A stretch of 64,000 nucleotides of DNA, taken from Oscillospiraceae bacterium (GTDB lineage Bacteria > Bacillota > Clostridia > Oscillospirales > Acutalibacteraceae). The translations under genes were made by a program, and so were the position numbers. Shown one piece after another: positions 41,578 to 50,366 of this stretch. Under the pieces are notes generated by a model that worked only from the letters and a program-made list of their open reading frames with translations, did not search any database and had not been told where the DNA came from. The stretch lies in assembly GCA_009779495.1 (NCBI GenBank), contig WRED01000001.1, positions 86,422-150,421 on the forward strand, given 5' to 3'. Every line of letters begins with the position of its first letter. Position 1 is the first letter of the stretch.

Positions 41578-42267
41578 TTAATATCTCAACAAAATTCTGA
41601 TCAGATTAAGCCGCCACGTGAGCTTTTGCGCGGCGGTAACCCTTTTGCCCGTCACGTTTCCGCCGTGCCTGCGGTACAAAAGCAGCGGCTCGCTGATCAT
41701 GCGCGCGCCGCCGTTCAGCTCCGCCACAAGGCCGATCCACTGGTCGTGCATGGGGATGTCCTCAGGAAACGGCAGCGCCTTTTCGAGTATCCCTTTTGTG
41801 AACGCCATGCAGCAGCCCATGTAGGAGTTGCGCACCAGATTGCGCAGAAAGCCGCCTTTGCTCCCGCGCAGACCGAAGAAAGATTCAGCGGTCACATTCA
41901 GCTTTTCGTCCGTAATTTTCGCGTCGTGCAACACGAGACTCGCGCCTGACTCGAACTCCGCCATAACGCGGGCGACCTTGCCGTTCAGCCACACGTCGTC
42001 CTGGTCGCACAGGAAAATGACCTGCCCCCGCGCAAGCTTCAAGGCGTTTTCGAAGTTTTTGACTACTCCCCTGCCCTCGCCCTTTACGTATTTCACACGG
42101 CTGTCATAGGCCGCGTAAAATTCGGCGATCCTTTGGGTTTCGCCGCCGGGTGCGTCGTCTGAGATGATCAGCTCGTCGTCTGGCTCAAGCTGCGGCAGGA
42201 TGGATTCAATTTGCTCCCCGATATATTTTTCGCCGTTATAGGCGGCCATGCACACCGATTTTTTCAT
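41578..42267 (-). CDS. Glycosyltransferase family 2 protein
   Basis: A 229-residue GT2 enzyme: SVCMAAYNGEKYIGEQIESI, LIISDDAPGGET, IFLCDQDDVW (the DxD-type metal site) and PMHDQWIGLVAE as the conserved acceptor motif, similar to rhamnosyl or O-antigen transferases. It starts at ATG 42267, overlapping the lysS stop by 4 bp, so it is coupled to lysS. The gap to the next polymer gene downstream holds a hairpin element. Confidence 0.9.
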   Translation of the reverse strand: MKKSVCMAAYNGEKYIGEQIESILPQLEPDDELIISDDAPGGETQRIAEFYAAYDSRVKYVKGEGRGVVKNFENALKLARGQVIFLCDQDDVWLNGKVARVMAEFESGASLVLHDAKITDEKLNVTAESFFGLRGSKGGFLRNLVRNSYMGCCMAFTKGILEKALPFPEDIPMHDQWIGLVAELNGGARMISEPLLLYRRHGGNVTGKRVTAAQKLTWRLNLIRILLRY

Positions 42268-43769
42268 GTATCAATCGACTTCATCGTCGGGAACAGCAGC
42301 ACGTCCCGGATGGAATGGCTGTCCGTCAGCAGCATGACAAGCCTGTCGATGCCGACGCCGATTCCGCCCGTGGGAGGCATACCGTACTCAAGCGCCATGA
42401 GGAAATCCTCGTCCGTGCTGTTCGCCTCCTCGTCCCCGGCGGCTTTCAGGGCTTCCTGCGCCAGGAAACGGCCGCGCTGGTCAATGGGATCGTTCAGCTC
42501 GGAAAAAGCGTTCGCGAACTCGCGCCCCGTGATAAACAGCTCGAAGCGTTCGGTCAGCGCGGGGTCGGAGGGCTTGCGCTTGGCCAACGGCGAGATGTCA
42601 ACCGGGTGCTCCGTGATAAACGTGGGCTGCACGAGTTGGTCCTCCGCGTACTCCTCGAAGAACAGGTTCAGCAAATCGCCCTTTTTGTGACGCTTCTCGA
42701 ATTCAATGCCGCGCTCTTTGCACAGTGCCTTGGCCTGCTCAAAGTCTATCGTGTCAAAGTCCACGCCGGCGTACTCTTTAACCGCCTCGGTCATGGTCAT
42801 GCGCTTAAAGGGCTTGCCTAGGTCAATCTCCGCGCCGTCAAAAGTGACCACGGCCGTGCCGCATATCTTTTCGGCGACGGTACGGATCAGGTTCTCGCAA
42901 AGCTCCATCATGCCGTGGAAATCCGTGTACGCCTGATACAGCTCAAGCAGCGTAAATTCAGGATTGTGGCGCACGTCTATGCCCTCGTTGCGGAACACGC
43001 GCCCGATCTCATAGACCCGTTCAAGGCCGCCGACGATCAGCCGCTTGAGATAAAGCTCGATGGAAATGCGCAGATACAGCTTTTCGTCAAGGGCGTTGTG
43101 GTACGTGGTGAACGGGCGCGCCGCCGCGCCGCCGGCGTTTGGCACCAGCATCGGCGTTTCGACCTCCATGAAGCCCTGCGCGTCCAGATGATTGCGTATC
43201 TCGCGGATGACGGCCGAGCGCTTGACGAACGTATCCTTGACCTCGGGATTCACGATGAGATCAACATAGCGGCGGCGGTAACGCGTGTCCGTGTCCCGCA
43301 GGCCGTGATACTTTTCGGGCAGCGGCAGCAGGGATTTCGTCAGCAGGCGGAGTCCTTTGGCGTGGACGGATATCTCGCCCCTGCGCGTGCGGAACACGAA
43401 GCCTTTGACCTCCACGATATCGCCGATGTCCCACTTTTTGAAGTCGGCGAACACATCCTCGCCCACGTCGTCAATTTTTACGTAGACCTGCATACGCCCC
43501 GTCAGGTCGCGTATATCAATAAAGTTGGCCTTGCCCATGTCGCGCCGGGACATCATGCGCCCGCAGATCGCGACGTCTTTTCCCTCAAGCTCCTCAAAAC
43601 GCTCCGTGATTTCTGCGCACATTGCCGTCTGCTCCGCCGTGGTGATGACAAAGGGATCCCTGCCCTCGTCCTGTAAAGCCAGCAGCTTTTCGGCTCTGAT
43701 ACGCCGCTGCTCGTTTTGGTCAAGCTCTTCCTCCCCTGTTTCGAGAGTTACGTTCAAATCTTCCTGCAT
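42264..43769 (-). CDS. lysS: Lysyl-tRNA synthetase, class II
   Basis: Charges tRNA-Lys. N-terminal OB-fold anticodon domain (VAICGRMMSRRDMGKANFIDI), motif 2 (YEIGRVFRNEGIDVRHNPEFT) and motif 3 (GIGVGIDRLVMLLTDSHSIR, then DVLLFPTMK) are complete. ATG 43769 is chosen since AGGAGA lies 9 nt upstream; a TTG at 43775 is in frame. 501 residues, normal length. greA lies upstream, a common arrangement in Gram-positive bacteria, and a GT2 gene downstream overlaps by 4 bp. Confidence 0.97.
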   Translation of the reverse strand: MQEDLNVTLETGEEELDQNEQRRIRAEKLLALQDEGRDPFVITTAEQTAMCAEITERFEELEGKDVAICGRMMSRRDMGKANFIDIRDLTGRMQVYVKIDDVGEDVFADFKKWDIGDIVEVKGFVFRTRRGEISVHAKGLRLLTKSLLPLPEKYHGLRDTDTRYRRRYVDLIVNPEVKDTFVKRSAVIREIRNHLDAQGFMEVETPMLVPNAGGAAARPFTTYHNALDEKLYLRISIELYLKRLIVGGLERVYEIGRVFRNEGIDVRHNPEFTLLELYQAYTDFHGMMELCENLIRTVAEKICGTAVVTFDGAEIDLGKPFKRMTMTEAVKEYAGVDFDTIDFEQAKALCKERGIEFEKRHKKGDLLNLFFEEYAEDQLVQPTFITEHPVDISPLAKRKPSDPALTERFELFITGREFANAFSELNDPIDQRGRFLAQEALKAAGDEEANSTDEDFLMALEYGMPPTGGIGVGIDRLVMLLTDSHSIRDVLLFPTMKSIDT

Positions 43770-43802
43770 ATTCAAAATCTCCTATTTTTTAGTGCCTGTG
43801 CG

Positions 43803-44273
43803 CTATTTCATAATTGACAAAATCTCGAACTGGATCGCCGCGCCGTTCGGCAGCTCCGCCGTGACGGTCTCGCCGATCTTGCGCCCTATCAGCGCCTTGC
43901 CGACGGGGGACTGATCGGAAATGATCCCCTTTTCGGGATCGGCCTGTGATTTGCCGAGGATCTGATAGACAACGTCCTCATCCATCTCGACGTCGTGCAG
44001 CTTGACCTTTACCCCGGTTTTGATCTCCTCTGTGCTGATCTCGTCCTCGTCGATGATCCTCGCGCCGCCAAGCTCATCCTCCAGCTTCGCGATGCGCGCC
44101 TCCATGATCGCCTGCGCGTTCATGGCCTCGTCATACTCCGCGTTTTCAGAGAGGTCGCCGAAAGAACGGGCCTCTTTGATCCTTGCCGCGATCTCATCCC
44201 GTCCCGCCGTCCTCAGCTGCTCAAGCTCCTCCAGGAGCCGGGTGTAACCCTCGCGGGTCATTTCGTTTGCCAT
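43803..44273 (-). CDS. greA: Transcription elongation factor GreA
   Basis: Rescues backtracked RNA polymerase by stimulating transcript cleavage. The N-terminal coiled coil has the acidic tip (SFGDLSENAEYDEAMN, with DLSENAEY conserved), and the C-terminal FKBP-like domain ends ISDQSPVGKALIGRKIGETV. 156 residues, as usual. AAAGGA lies about 13 nt upstream of the ATG. It heads a greA-lysS-GT2 unit. Confidence 0.97.
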   Translation of the reverse strand: MANEMTREGYTRLLEELEQLRTAGRDEIAARIKEARSFGDLSENAEYDEAMNAQAIMEARIAKLEDELGGARIIDEDEISTEEIKTGVKVKLHDVEMDEDVVYQILGKSQADPEKGIISDQSPVGKALIGRKIGETVTAELPNGAAIQFEILSIMK

Positions 44274-44357
44274 CTTTATCAGTCAGTCCTTTCTATGTTC
44301 GCGCCCATTTAAGCGTTTATGTGCGTCATATTATTATATAAGAATTCCTGCCTGTTG

Positions 44358-45161
44358 TCAAGGCGTTATATTTCCTTTTTGCAAAATATTGATAATTTTA
44401 CTTCGGATTTCAGGCTGAGACTCCTTTGTTCCGTTCCAAAAAAGGTTTTCAAAGGGTTGTTTTCCCAGTGCCCGCACACCGCAGCATTCATACAGCGCAC
44501 AGGCAAACAGCGTTTCGTCCACATTTTCGGGACGCAGCCCGGCATACTCGGCGGGCAGTTCAAATCCGCTTCCTGTCACGGCGCAGCTTGATCCGTGACC
44601 TCCGATCGCCAATCCCTCTTTGCGGACGACGAAGTTGCAATTTTCCACAAAAGCCTCGTCGCTGCCGACCAGCACCGACGCGCCATAGCGCTCCATCATT
44701 TTTTCGGCGGCGGCCTCGTAGAGTCTCGTTTTTCGCGTCACGACCCTCACCACGGACGCAAGCATAACGGCGCGGGACAGCTCACCGCAAAGCTCACCCT
44801 CGCAGTCAACTATCCCCAGACGCAACTCCGGCGGATTTACCCCGCTGTTTTTCAGGAGGCCGGCCGCGCTGTTCCATATGCCCCAAAACGGCAGCCGGTC
44901 AGGCTCGAACGCGCGGAGCTTCATGCTTTCGGGCGGTCGGTCATCCGACGTGTAAAGCATCCGGGCAGCGCCCTTGCCCGCTGCGGATTTCACCTCCGCC
45001 CACGGCACGCCGTCTTTGCGGCGGCGGACCCGCAGAATAAAAAACGGGGCGCCGTTTCGTACCGCGATCTTGGACAGGCCAGGCTCCTCGGGCGAGAAAC
45101 GTTCTTTCAGGCGTGATAGGACATCCTTTTTTCTTTCCCCGATCTGTAAAATCACAAACAT
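44358..45161 (-). CDS. Conserved-looking hypothetical protein
   Basis: A 267-residue soluble protein with no domain I recognise. It starts FVILQIGERKKDVLSRLKER and has a middle part (LRLGIVDCEGELCGELSRAV, then MLASVVRVVTRKTRLYEAAA) that looks like an alpha/beta fold, with a conserved-looking VLVGSDEAF and several cysteines near the end. ATG 45161 is preferred (GAGGTG 6 nt upstream). It lies 84 bp upstream of greA on the same strand and follows a 5' hairpin element. It is probably cytoplasmic. Function unknown. Confidence 0.6.
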   Translation of the reverse strand: MFVILQIGERKKDVLSRLKERFSPEEPGLSKIAVRNGAPFFILRVRRRKDGVPWAEVKSAAGKGAARMLYTSDDRPPESMKLRAFEPDRLPFWGIWNSAAGLLKNSGVNPPELRLGIVDCEGELCGELSRAVMLASVVRVVTRKTRLYEAAAEKMMERYGASVLVGSDEAFVENCNFVVRKEGLAIGGHGSSCAVTGSGFELPAEYAGLRPENVDETLFACALYECCGVRALGKQPFENLFWNGTKESQPEIRSKIINILQKGNITP

Positions 45162-45180
45162 CAACGACACCTCTATAGAT

Positions 45181-45248
45181 TAAGAACCTGTGTTCATATG
45201 GAGGTTCTAACAGTTACTAATTCTATGCTGTTTTACTTAAAATTATCT
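45181..45248 (-). repeat. Intergenic hairpin element, copy 2
   Basis: TAAGAACC (45181-45188) with GGTTCT (45203-45208), and CTTAAAATTATCT at 45236-45248, parallel to the element at 41508-41559. On the minus strand the hairpin is about 20 bp upstream of the hypothetical gene's start. Confidence 0.6.
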
Positions 45249-45299
45249 ATGTTGCCTAAAAATAAAACGATTTTTCGTGTGAATTTTCTTTTTTGACTG

Positions 45300-45328
45300 T
45301 TTACAACACGCGATAAAAGTGTTATGAT
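45300..45328 (+). promoter_or_regulatory. Promoter of nifJ with inverted repeat
   Basis: TTTACA (45300-45305), 17-bp spacer, TATGAT (45323-45328). The inverted repeat AACAC...GTGTT (45305-45323) fills the spacer and could bind a regulator. No known operator consensus (for example Rex) is matched. Confidence 0.5.
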
Positions 45329-45390
45329 GTAGCGTGGTATATTTGATACTAATAATCTACGTATAGTTATACGAAAGGATGGGAACTCAA

Positions 45391-48300
45391 ATGGCAAGAA
45401 AGAAAAAGACAATGGACGGAAACAACGCGGCGGCATACGTGTCCTACGCGTTTACGGAGGTGGCGGGAATCTACCCGATCACGCCGTCAAGCCCCATGGC
45501 GGACTATGTGGACCAGTGGTCGGCGGCAGGTCTCAAAAACATTTTCGGCACGACGGTTAAGGTGTCCGAGATGCAGTCGGAGGCCGGCGCGGCCGGAACG
45601 GTCCACGGCGCTTTGGCGGCCGGCGCGCTGACGACGACGTACACTGCGTCGCAGGGGCTTCTCCTGATGATCCCGAATATGTATAAAATCGCGGGCGAAC
45701 TGCTGCCCAGTGTGTTCCACGTGTCGGCGCGTACCGTGGCGTCCCACGCGCTGAACATCTTCGGCGACCACTCGGACGTTTACGCCTGCCGTCAGACAGG
45801 CTTCGCCATGCTCGCCGGGACGAACACCCAGGAGGTCATGGACCTGGGCGCAGTGGCTCATCTGGCGACGATCAAAAGCCGCGTCCCTTTCATCAACTTC
45901 TTCGACGGTTTCCGCACGTCACATGAGCTGCAGAAGATCGACGTGTGGGACTACGACGAGTTGAAAGATATGTGCGACATGGACGCGGTAGACGCGTTTC
46001 GCAAACGCGCCTTGAATCCCGAACGTCCCGTCATGCGCGGCTCGCATGAAAACGGCGATATCTTCTTCCAACACAGAGAGGCCTGCAATCAGTATTACGA
46101 CGCTGTTCCGGGAATCGTCGAGGAGTACATGGACAAGGTCAACGCGAGGATCGGTACGGACTACAAGCTGTTCAACTACTACGGTGCGCCCGACGCCGAA
46201 CGCGTCATCATCGCCATGGGTTCGTTCTGCGACGTGGCCGAGGAGGTCATCGACTATCTGACGGCCAGGGGCGAAAAGGTCGGGCTTGTGAAAGTACGCC
46301 TGTACCGCCCGTTCTCCGCCGATCACCTGATCGCGGCCATACCCGCGACGGCGAAGAAGATCGCCGTGCTTGACAGGACAAAGGAGCCCGGCGCTTTAGG
46401 TGAGCCGCTGTATCTCGACGTCGTGACGTCCCTTGCCACAAAGGGCCGCATGGTCAAGGTCGTCGGCGGGCGCTATGGCCTGGGTTCAAAGGATACCCCG
46501 CCCTCCAGCGTGTTCGCGGTATTCGACGAACTGAAAAAGAGTGAGCCTAAGAACATGTTCACTTTAGGGATCAACGACGACGTGACGAATCTCTCCCTGC
46601 CCGAAACAGAAGCGCCCGACACGGCGGCCCCCGGCACGATCGAGTGCAAATTCTGGGGCATCGGCGGCGACGGCACGGTGGGCGCGAACAAGAACTCCAT
46701 CAAGATCCTCGGCGACCATACGGACAAGTACGTGCAGGCGTATTTCCAGTACGACTCGAAAAAGACGAGCGGTATCACCATCTCCCACCTGCGCTTCGGC
46801 GACAGTCCTATCAAAAGCCCATACTATATCAACAAGGCCGACTTTGTCGCCTGCCACAACCCGCTGTACATCTTCAAGGGCTACAAAATCGTCAACGACG
46901 TGAAGCCCGGCGGAACCTACCTCATCAACTGCCAGTGGACGCCCGAGGAGCTGGGCAAGCACCTGCCGGCGGAGGCAAAGCGCTACATCGCGAAAAACAA
47001 CATCCAACTCTACACCGTCAACGCTATCGGCATCGCGGAGCAGATCGGCATGGGCAAGCGTACGAACACGATCCTTCAGTCGGCGTTCTTCGCTTTGGCA
47101 AGCGTGATCCCCATTGACGAAGCGGTCACGTACATGAAAAACGCGGCGACGAAATCCTACCTCAAGAAGGGGCAGGACATCGTTGACATGAACCATAAGG
47201 CCATCGACGCGGGCGTGTCGGCTTTTGTGAAGATCGACGTACCGGCCGACTGGGCCGACGCGGCGGACGACGCGAAAGCCAAAGACGCGGGCGAAGCCTC
47301 CAAGCTCGTAAAGATGGTGGACAATATCATGAAGCCCGTGGCGCTCATGGACGGCGATTCGCTGCCGGTATCGGCTTTCACGGATCATGCCGACGGTACG
47401 TTCGAGCAGGGCGCTTCGGCGTTTGAAAAGCGCGGCGTGGCGGTCAACGTGCCCGAGTGGATACCCGAGACGTGCATTCAGTGCAACCGCTGCTCCTACG
47501 TCTGTCCCCACGCGACGGTGCGTCCTTTCGCGCTGACAGCCGAGGAAGCCCAAAACGCGCCCGAGGGCACAAGGCTGATCGACATCAAGAAAACCGACTA
47601 TAAATACTGTCTGGGCATCTCCCCCATGGACTGCATGGGCTGTAACGTCTGCGCGGGGATCTGCCCGACCAACTCCCTGAAAATGGTTCCGCGCGAAAGC
47701 CAGCTGGCGGGGCAGCCGGTGTTTGACTACCTTGCAAAAGAGGTCACGGAAAAGGCGGAGCTGACGGGCAAGTCTGTCAAGGCAAGCCAGTTCAAGCAGC
47801 CTCTTTTAGAGTTCTCCGGTTCCTGCGCGGGCTGCGCGGAGACGGCCTACGCGAGGCTCGTCACGCAGCTGTTCGGCGACAGAATGTATATCTCAAACGC
47901 GACGGGCTGCTCCTCCATCTGGGGCGGTCAGGCGGCCACCTCGCCCTATACCGTGAACAAGGCCGGCCACGGCCCCGCGTGGGCCAACTCCCTGTTTGAG
48001 GACAACGCCGAGCACGGCTACGGCATGTACTTGGGCCAAAACGCCGTGCGCAACCGGCTGATCGGCGTCATCAAGGAACTTGACTATTCCTCGTCGCCCG
48101 ACATGCAGGCCGTGCTTGACAAGTACCTTGAAACGGTGAACGACGGCGAAGCGAACCTTGCGGCGTCGAAAGCGCTCGTCGAAATGCTCAAAAACAGTAT
48201 CTGCGGGTGCGGATGCGGCAACACCATAGAGAATTGCGAATGTGAAAAATGCGAGTGCTGCGAAAGAGAGCGCGACATCCTCGCGCATAAAGAGTATCTG

Positions 48301-48969
48301 TCGAAGAAATCCGTATGGATCTTCGGCGGCGACGGCTGGGCATACGACATCGGCTTCGGCGGCGTAGACCACGTTCTGGCGGCCGGCGACGATGTGAACA
48401 TTCTGGTGTTCGACACGGAGGTCTACTCCAACACGGGCGGCCAAGCGTCGAAAGCGTCGCAGATCGGCCAGGTCGCGCAATTCGCGGCGGCGGGCAAGGC
48501 CATCGCGAAGAAGAGCCTGTCGGAAATCGCCATGAGCTACGGCTATGTTTACGTGGCGCAGATCGCCATGGGCGCCGACCTCAATCAGACCGTCAAGGCC
48601 TTGGCCGAAGCGGAGGCGTATCCGGGCCCGTCCATCGTCATCGCCTACTCCCCCTGCGAGATGCACAGCATCAAGGGCGGCATGGCCAACTGCCAAAACG
48701 AGATGAAGAAAGCCGTGGACTGCGGCTACTGGAACATGTTCCGCTTCAACCCACTCTTAAAGGCCGAGGGCAAGAACCCCTTTGTCATTGACAGTAAGGC
48801 TCCGACGGGCAGCTACCGCGACTTTTTGCTGAACGAGGCGCGGTATTCGTCGCTGACGCGCATGTTCCCCGAAAGGGCGGAAGAGCTGTTTACGGCAGCG
48901 GAGAAGGAAGCGGCGGACAAGTATGAGCATTTGCTGCGGCTTAAAGGATTGTACGAAGTCCAGCAGTAG
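45391..48969 (+). CDS. nifJ: Pyruvate:ferredoxin (flavodoxin) oxidoreductase
   Basis: Oxidises pyruvate with CoA to acetyl-CoA and CO2, passing electrons to ferredoxin; the core energy enzyme of saccharolytic anaerobes. The single chain of 1192 residues holds all domains: the pyruvate-binding N-terminal domain (YPITPSSPMADYVDQW), gamma domain, the two-cluster ferredoxin domain (CIQCNRCSYVCP and CMGCNVCAGICP), and the thiamine diphosphate domain (SGSCAGCAETAYARL, GGDGWAYDIGFGG). Further cysteines (CGCGCGNTIENCECEKCECC) extend the usual proximal-cluster region. ATG 45391 begins MARKKKTMDGN as in relatives. Confidence 0.97.
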   Translation: MARKKKTMDGNNAAAYVSYAFTEVAGIYPITPSSPMADYVDQWSAAGLKNIFGTTVKVSEMQSEAGAAGTVHGALAAGALTTTYTASQGLLLMIPNMYKIAGELLPSVFHVSARTVASHALNIFGDHSDVYACRQTGFAMLAGTNTQEVMDLGAVAHLATIKSRVPFINFFDGFRTSHELQKIDVWDYDELKDMCDMDAVDAFRKRALNPERPVMRGSHENGDIFFQHREACNQYYDAVPGIVEEYMDKVNARIGTDYKLFNYYGAPDAERVIIAMGSFCDVAEEVIDYLTARGEKVGLVKVRLYRPFSADHLIAAIPATAKKIAVLDRTKEPGALGEPLYLDVVTSLATKGRMVKVVGGRYGLGSKDTPPSSVFAVFDELKKSEPKNMFTLGINDDVTNLSLPETEAPDTAAPGTIECKFWGIGGDGTVGANKNSIKILGDHTDKYVQAYFQYDSKKTSGITISHLRFGDSPIKSPYYINKADFVACHNPLYIFKGYKIVNDVKPGGTYLINCQWTPEELGKHLPAEAKRYIAKNNIQLYTVNAIGIAEQIGMGKRTNTILQSAFFALASVIPIDEAVTYMKNAATKSYLKKGQDIVDMNHKAIDAGVSAFVKIDVPADWADAADDAKAKDAGEASKLVKMVDNIMKPVALMDGDSLPVSAFTDHADGTFEQGASAFEKRGVAVNVPEWIPETCIQCNRCSYVCPHATVRPFALTAEEAQNAPEGTRLIDIKKTDYKYCLGISPMDCMGCNVCAGICPTNSLKMVPRESQLAGQPVFDYLAKEVTEKAELTGKSVKASQFKQPLLEFSGSCAGCAETAYARLVTQLFGDRMYISNATGCSSIWGGQAATSPYTVNKAGHGPAWANSLFEDNAEHGYGMYLGQNAVRNRLIGVIKELDYSSSPDMQAVLDKYLETVNDGEANLAASKALVEMLKNSICGCGCGNTIENCECEKCECCERERDILAHKEYLSKKSVWIFGGDGWAYDIGFGGVDHVLAAGDDVNILVFDTEVYSNTGGQASKASQIGQVAQFAAAGKAIAKKSLSEIAMSYGYVYVAQIAMGADLNQTVKALAEAEAYPGPSIVIAYSPCEMHSIKGGMANCQNEMKKAVDCGYWNMFRFNPLLKAEGKNPFVIDSKAPTGSYRDFLLNEARYSSLTRMFPERAEELFTAAEKEAADKYEHLLRLKGLYEVQQ

Positions 48970-48972
48970 GCT

Positions 48973-49440
48973 TCAGGCAAGATTGACAACCCGCAGGCCT
49001 TGTTGTTTTGCATAATTGACAGTGTAAAAGGTGCCGCCTTTTTCGCTTGTCAGGTAGCAAATGCAGACGCCGCTGTTGACCACTAAATCCCGGTTTCGTT
49101 TTTGCATACAGCCATTGAAATAATTTTCTGACGTATATACGGCCTTATCCGCTTGACGCAGGATTTGGCCGTATATTTTTTTGTCCGCTTCATTCCATCC
49201 CACAGTTTGGTTCTTACAGGGCAAAATCAAGATGAGGCGGATATGCGGGAATTCTTCTTTCAGTTTTAGTACGGCGAGGGCCGCCATGGTATCAAAGCCC
49301 AACGCGCCGCCCGTGCAAAAATTTCGCACATCTTGATGAATGAGGTTTACGATCTCGGATTCAAGGCGTTTTTGGATTGTCGCGTATTTATTGGCGGGAA
49401 TATTTCTGTGGCCGGTAAAGCAGCAGGTTTGATTTTTCAT
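48973..49440 (-). CDS. SLOG family protein (DUF1273/YpsA-like), module 1
   Basis: A 155-residue Rossmann-like SLOG protein. It begins with TCCFTGHRNIP (the CFTGHR motif of DUF1273), has CTGGALGFDTMAALAVLKL as the ligand-binding glycine loop, LILILPCKNQT, and ends RDLVVNSGVCICYL...GGTFYTVNYAKQQG, with the nucleotide-site glycines conserved. SLOG proteins are thought to bind nucleotide-derived ligands. It is divergent from an XRE gene, and operators overlap its promoter. Its start, ATG 49440, has GGAGCGA upstream. A decayed copy lies 0.5 kb downstream and a third at 62 kb. Confidence 0.88.
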   Translation of the reverse strand: MKNQTCCFTGHRNIPANKYATIQKRLESEIVNLIHQDVRNFCTGGALGFDTMAALAVLKLKEEFPHIRLILILPCKNQTVGWNEADKKIYGQILRQADKAVYTSENYFNGCMQKRNRDLVVNSGVCICYLTSEKGGTFYTVNYAKQQGLRVVNLA

Positions 49441-49461
49441 ATAATCGCTCCAATCATAATT

Positions 49462-49512
49462 TACGCGTGTGCGTACATTATAACAAATGAAGTAAAATTA
49501 CGCAAGTGCGTA
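49462..49512. promoter_or_regulatory. SLOG promoter with paired palindromic operators, module 1
   Basis: Minus-strand promoter: TTGCGT (49505-49500), 17 bp, TATAAT (49482-49477). Two related palindromes flank it: TACGCGTGTGCGTA (49462-49475), next to the -10, and TACGCAAGTGCGTA (49499-49512), over the -35. The second is a perfect TACGCA/TGCGTA inverted repeat. They are likely sites of the divergent XRE protein. Confidence 0.78.
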
Positions 49513-49558
49513 TACGAATCCGCGTAATATTTTGTATATTTCATTTGGGGTGATGAAT

Positions 49559-49801
49559 ATGCAAATCAAACAAGCTGTCGCAGAAAGGTTTTTAACGCTG
49601 TGTGAAGAGGCAAAAATAAAGCCGAACGAACTGGCGACCCGATCAGGTGTAACGCCGTCAACCGTTTACAGTATGCTGGACTCTACCCGCGGAGATGTTT
49701 ATATTACGACCATCAAGAAGTTGTGTGACGGGTTGGAAATTACCCTCGGTGAATTTTTCAGCACACCTGAATTTGACGCGCTGGAGCAGGAAATAAAATA
49801 A
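49559..49801 (+). CDS. XRE family regulator, module 1
   Basis: An 80-residue single-HTH protein (QAVAERFLTLCEEAKIKPNE, then LATRSGVTPSTVYSML), ending FFSTPEFDALEQEIK. ATG 49559 has GGGGTG 6 nt upstream and is preferred over 49553. It is divergent from the SLOG gene; the palindromes between them are the probable binding sites. Its stop codon directly abuts a fragment of a second SLOG gene. Confidence 0.88.
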   Translation: MQIKQAVAERFLTLCEEAKIKPNELATRSGVTPSTVYSMLDSTRGDVYITTIKKLCDGLEITLGEFFSTPEFDALEQEIK

Positions 49802-49804
49802 AAA

Positions 49805-49944
49805 AAATGCGCCGCCCGCGAGGAAACACCGAACGCCTTGATGGATGAGATTTATGATCTCTGATTCAAGGCGTTTTTTATGCCTTCGCGTTCGTTTTCG
49901 GGGATTTGCCTGTGGCCGGTGAAACAGCAGGTTTTTTCTTTCAT
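49805..49944 (-). pseudogene. Remnant of a second SLOG (DUF1273) gene, module 2
   Basis: An ATG at 49944 opens a frame that reads KEKTCCFTGHRQIPENE, clearly the start of a SLOG protein, then shifts frame in an A tract (near 49877) and stops at 49852. Past the shift the other frame restores RLESEIINLIHQGVRCFLAG, matching RLESEIVNLIHQDVRNFCTG of the intact gene. The homology ends near 49805, 3-4 bp after the stop of XRE 1. So a SLOG gene lost its 3' two thirds and a base. The ribosome site and promoter are still recognisable. Confidence 0.85.
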
Positions 49945-49965
49945 AAGTTGCAACCCTCCATATAA

Positions 49966-50004
49966 TACTACATATATAGTAACTACAAATATGCGTGTCG
50001 TCAA
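49966..50004. promoter_or_regulatory. SLOG remnant promoter with palindrome, module 2
   Basis: Minus-strand promoter TTGACG (50004-49999), 17 bp, TACTAT (49981-49976). The near-perfect palindrome TACTACATATATAGTA (49966-49981) covers the -10. A related CTATAGTA half site occurs at 50018-50025. The layout parallels modules 1 and 3. Confidence 0.65.
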
Positions 50005-50045
50005 CAGGTTACTTTATCTATAGTATTTTGTGTGAGGTGATAATC

Positions 50046-50297
50046 GTGCAAAAAGAGGATTCTATCTTATTGATTAAGAATTACGGAAAGATCAACTTAA
50101 AATTGAAAGACATAATGGCTGATCGAAATATTACCAGAAATTATTTGGCGCGAGCCATTCATGCCCGCTTTGAGGTCATAGACAAATGGTATGATAATAA
50201 TGTGGAGAAAATCGACACCGATATTTTGGCGCGGATATGTTTTGTGTTGAAGTGTCAGGTTTCTGACATTGTTGAATATTCTGAATCGGCAGAATGA
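50046..50297 (+). CDS. XRE-like regulator, module 2
   Basis: An 83-residue protein with a helix-turn-helix of the small Cro/CI type (KLKDIMADRNITRNYLARAI, later RFEVIDKWYDNN) and ending CQVSDIVEYSESAE. GTG 50046 is the start because GAGGTGAT ends 4-5 nt before it. It is divergent from the SLOG remnant. It appears intact even though the partner gene is decayed. Confidence 0.75.
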   Translation: MQKEDSILLIKNYGKINLKLKDIMADRNITRNYLARAIHARFEVIDKWYDNNVEKIDTDILARICFVLKCQVSDIVEYSESAE

Positions 50298-50310
50298 TAA
50301 TCTGAATTTT

Positions 50311-50344
50311 AATACCCACCGCACAAAACGCGGCGGGTATTTTT
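50311..50344. terminator. Terminator after XRE module 2
   Basis: AATACCCACCGC (50311-50322) pairs with GCGGCGGGTATT (50330-50341, with small mismatches), followed by TTTT. Confidence 0.75.
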
Positions 50345-50366
50345 GCGTACAGCATTCTGTTTACCG

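Noticed and set aside
45300..45328. Rex operator at the nifJ promoter
   Set aside because: The AACAC/GTGTT dyad does not match the TTGTTAANNNNTTAACAA consensus.
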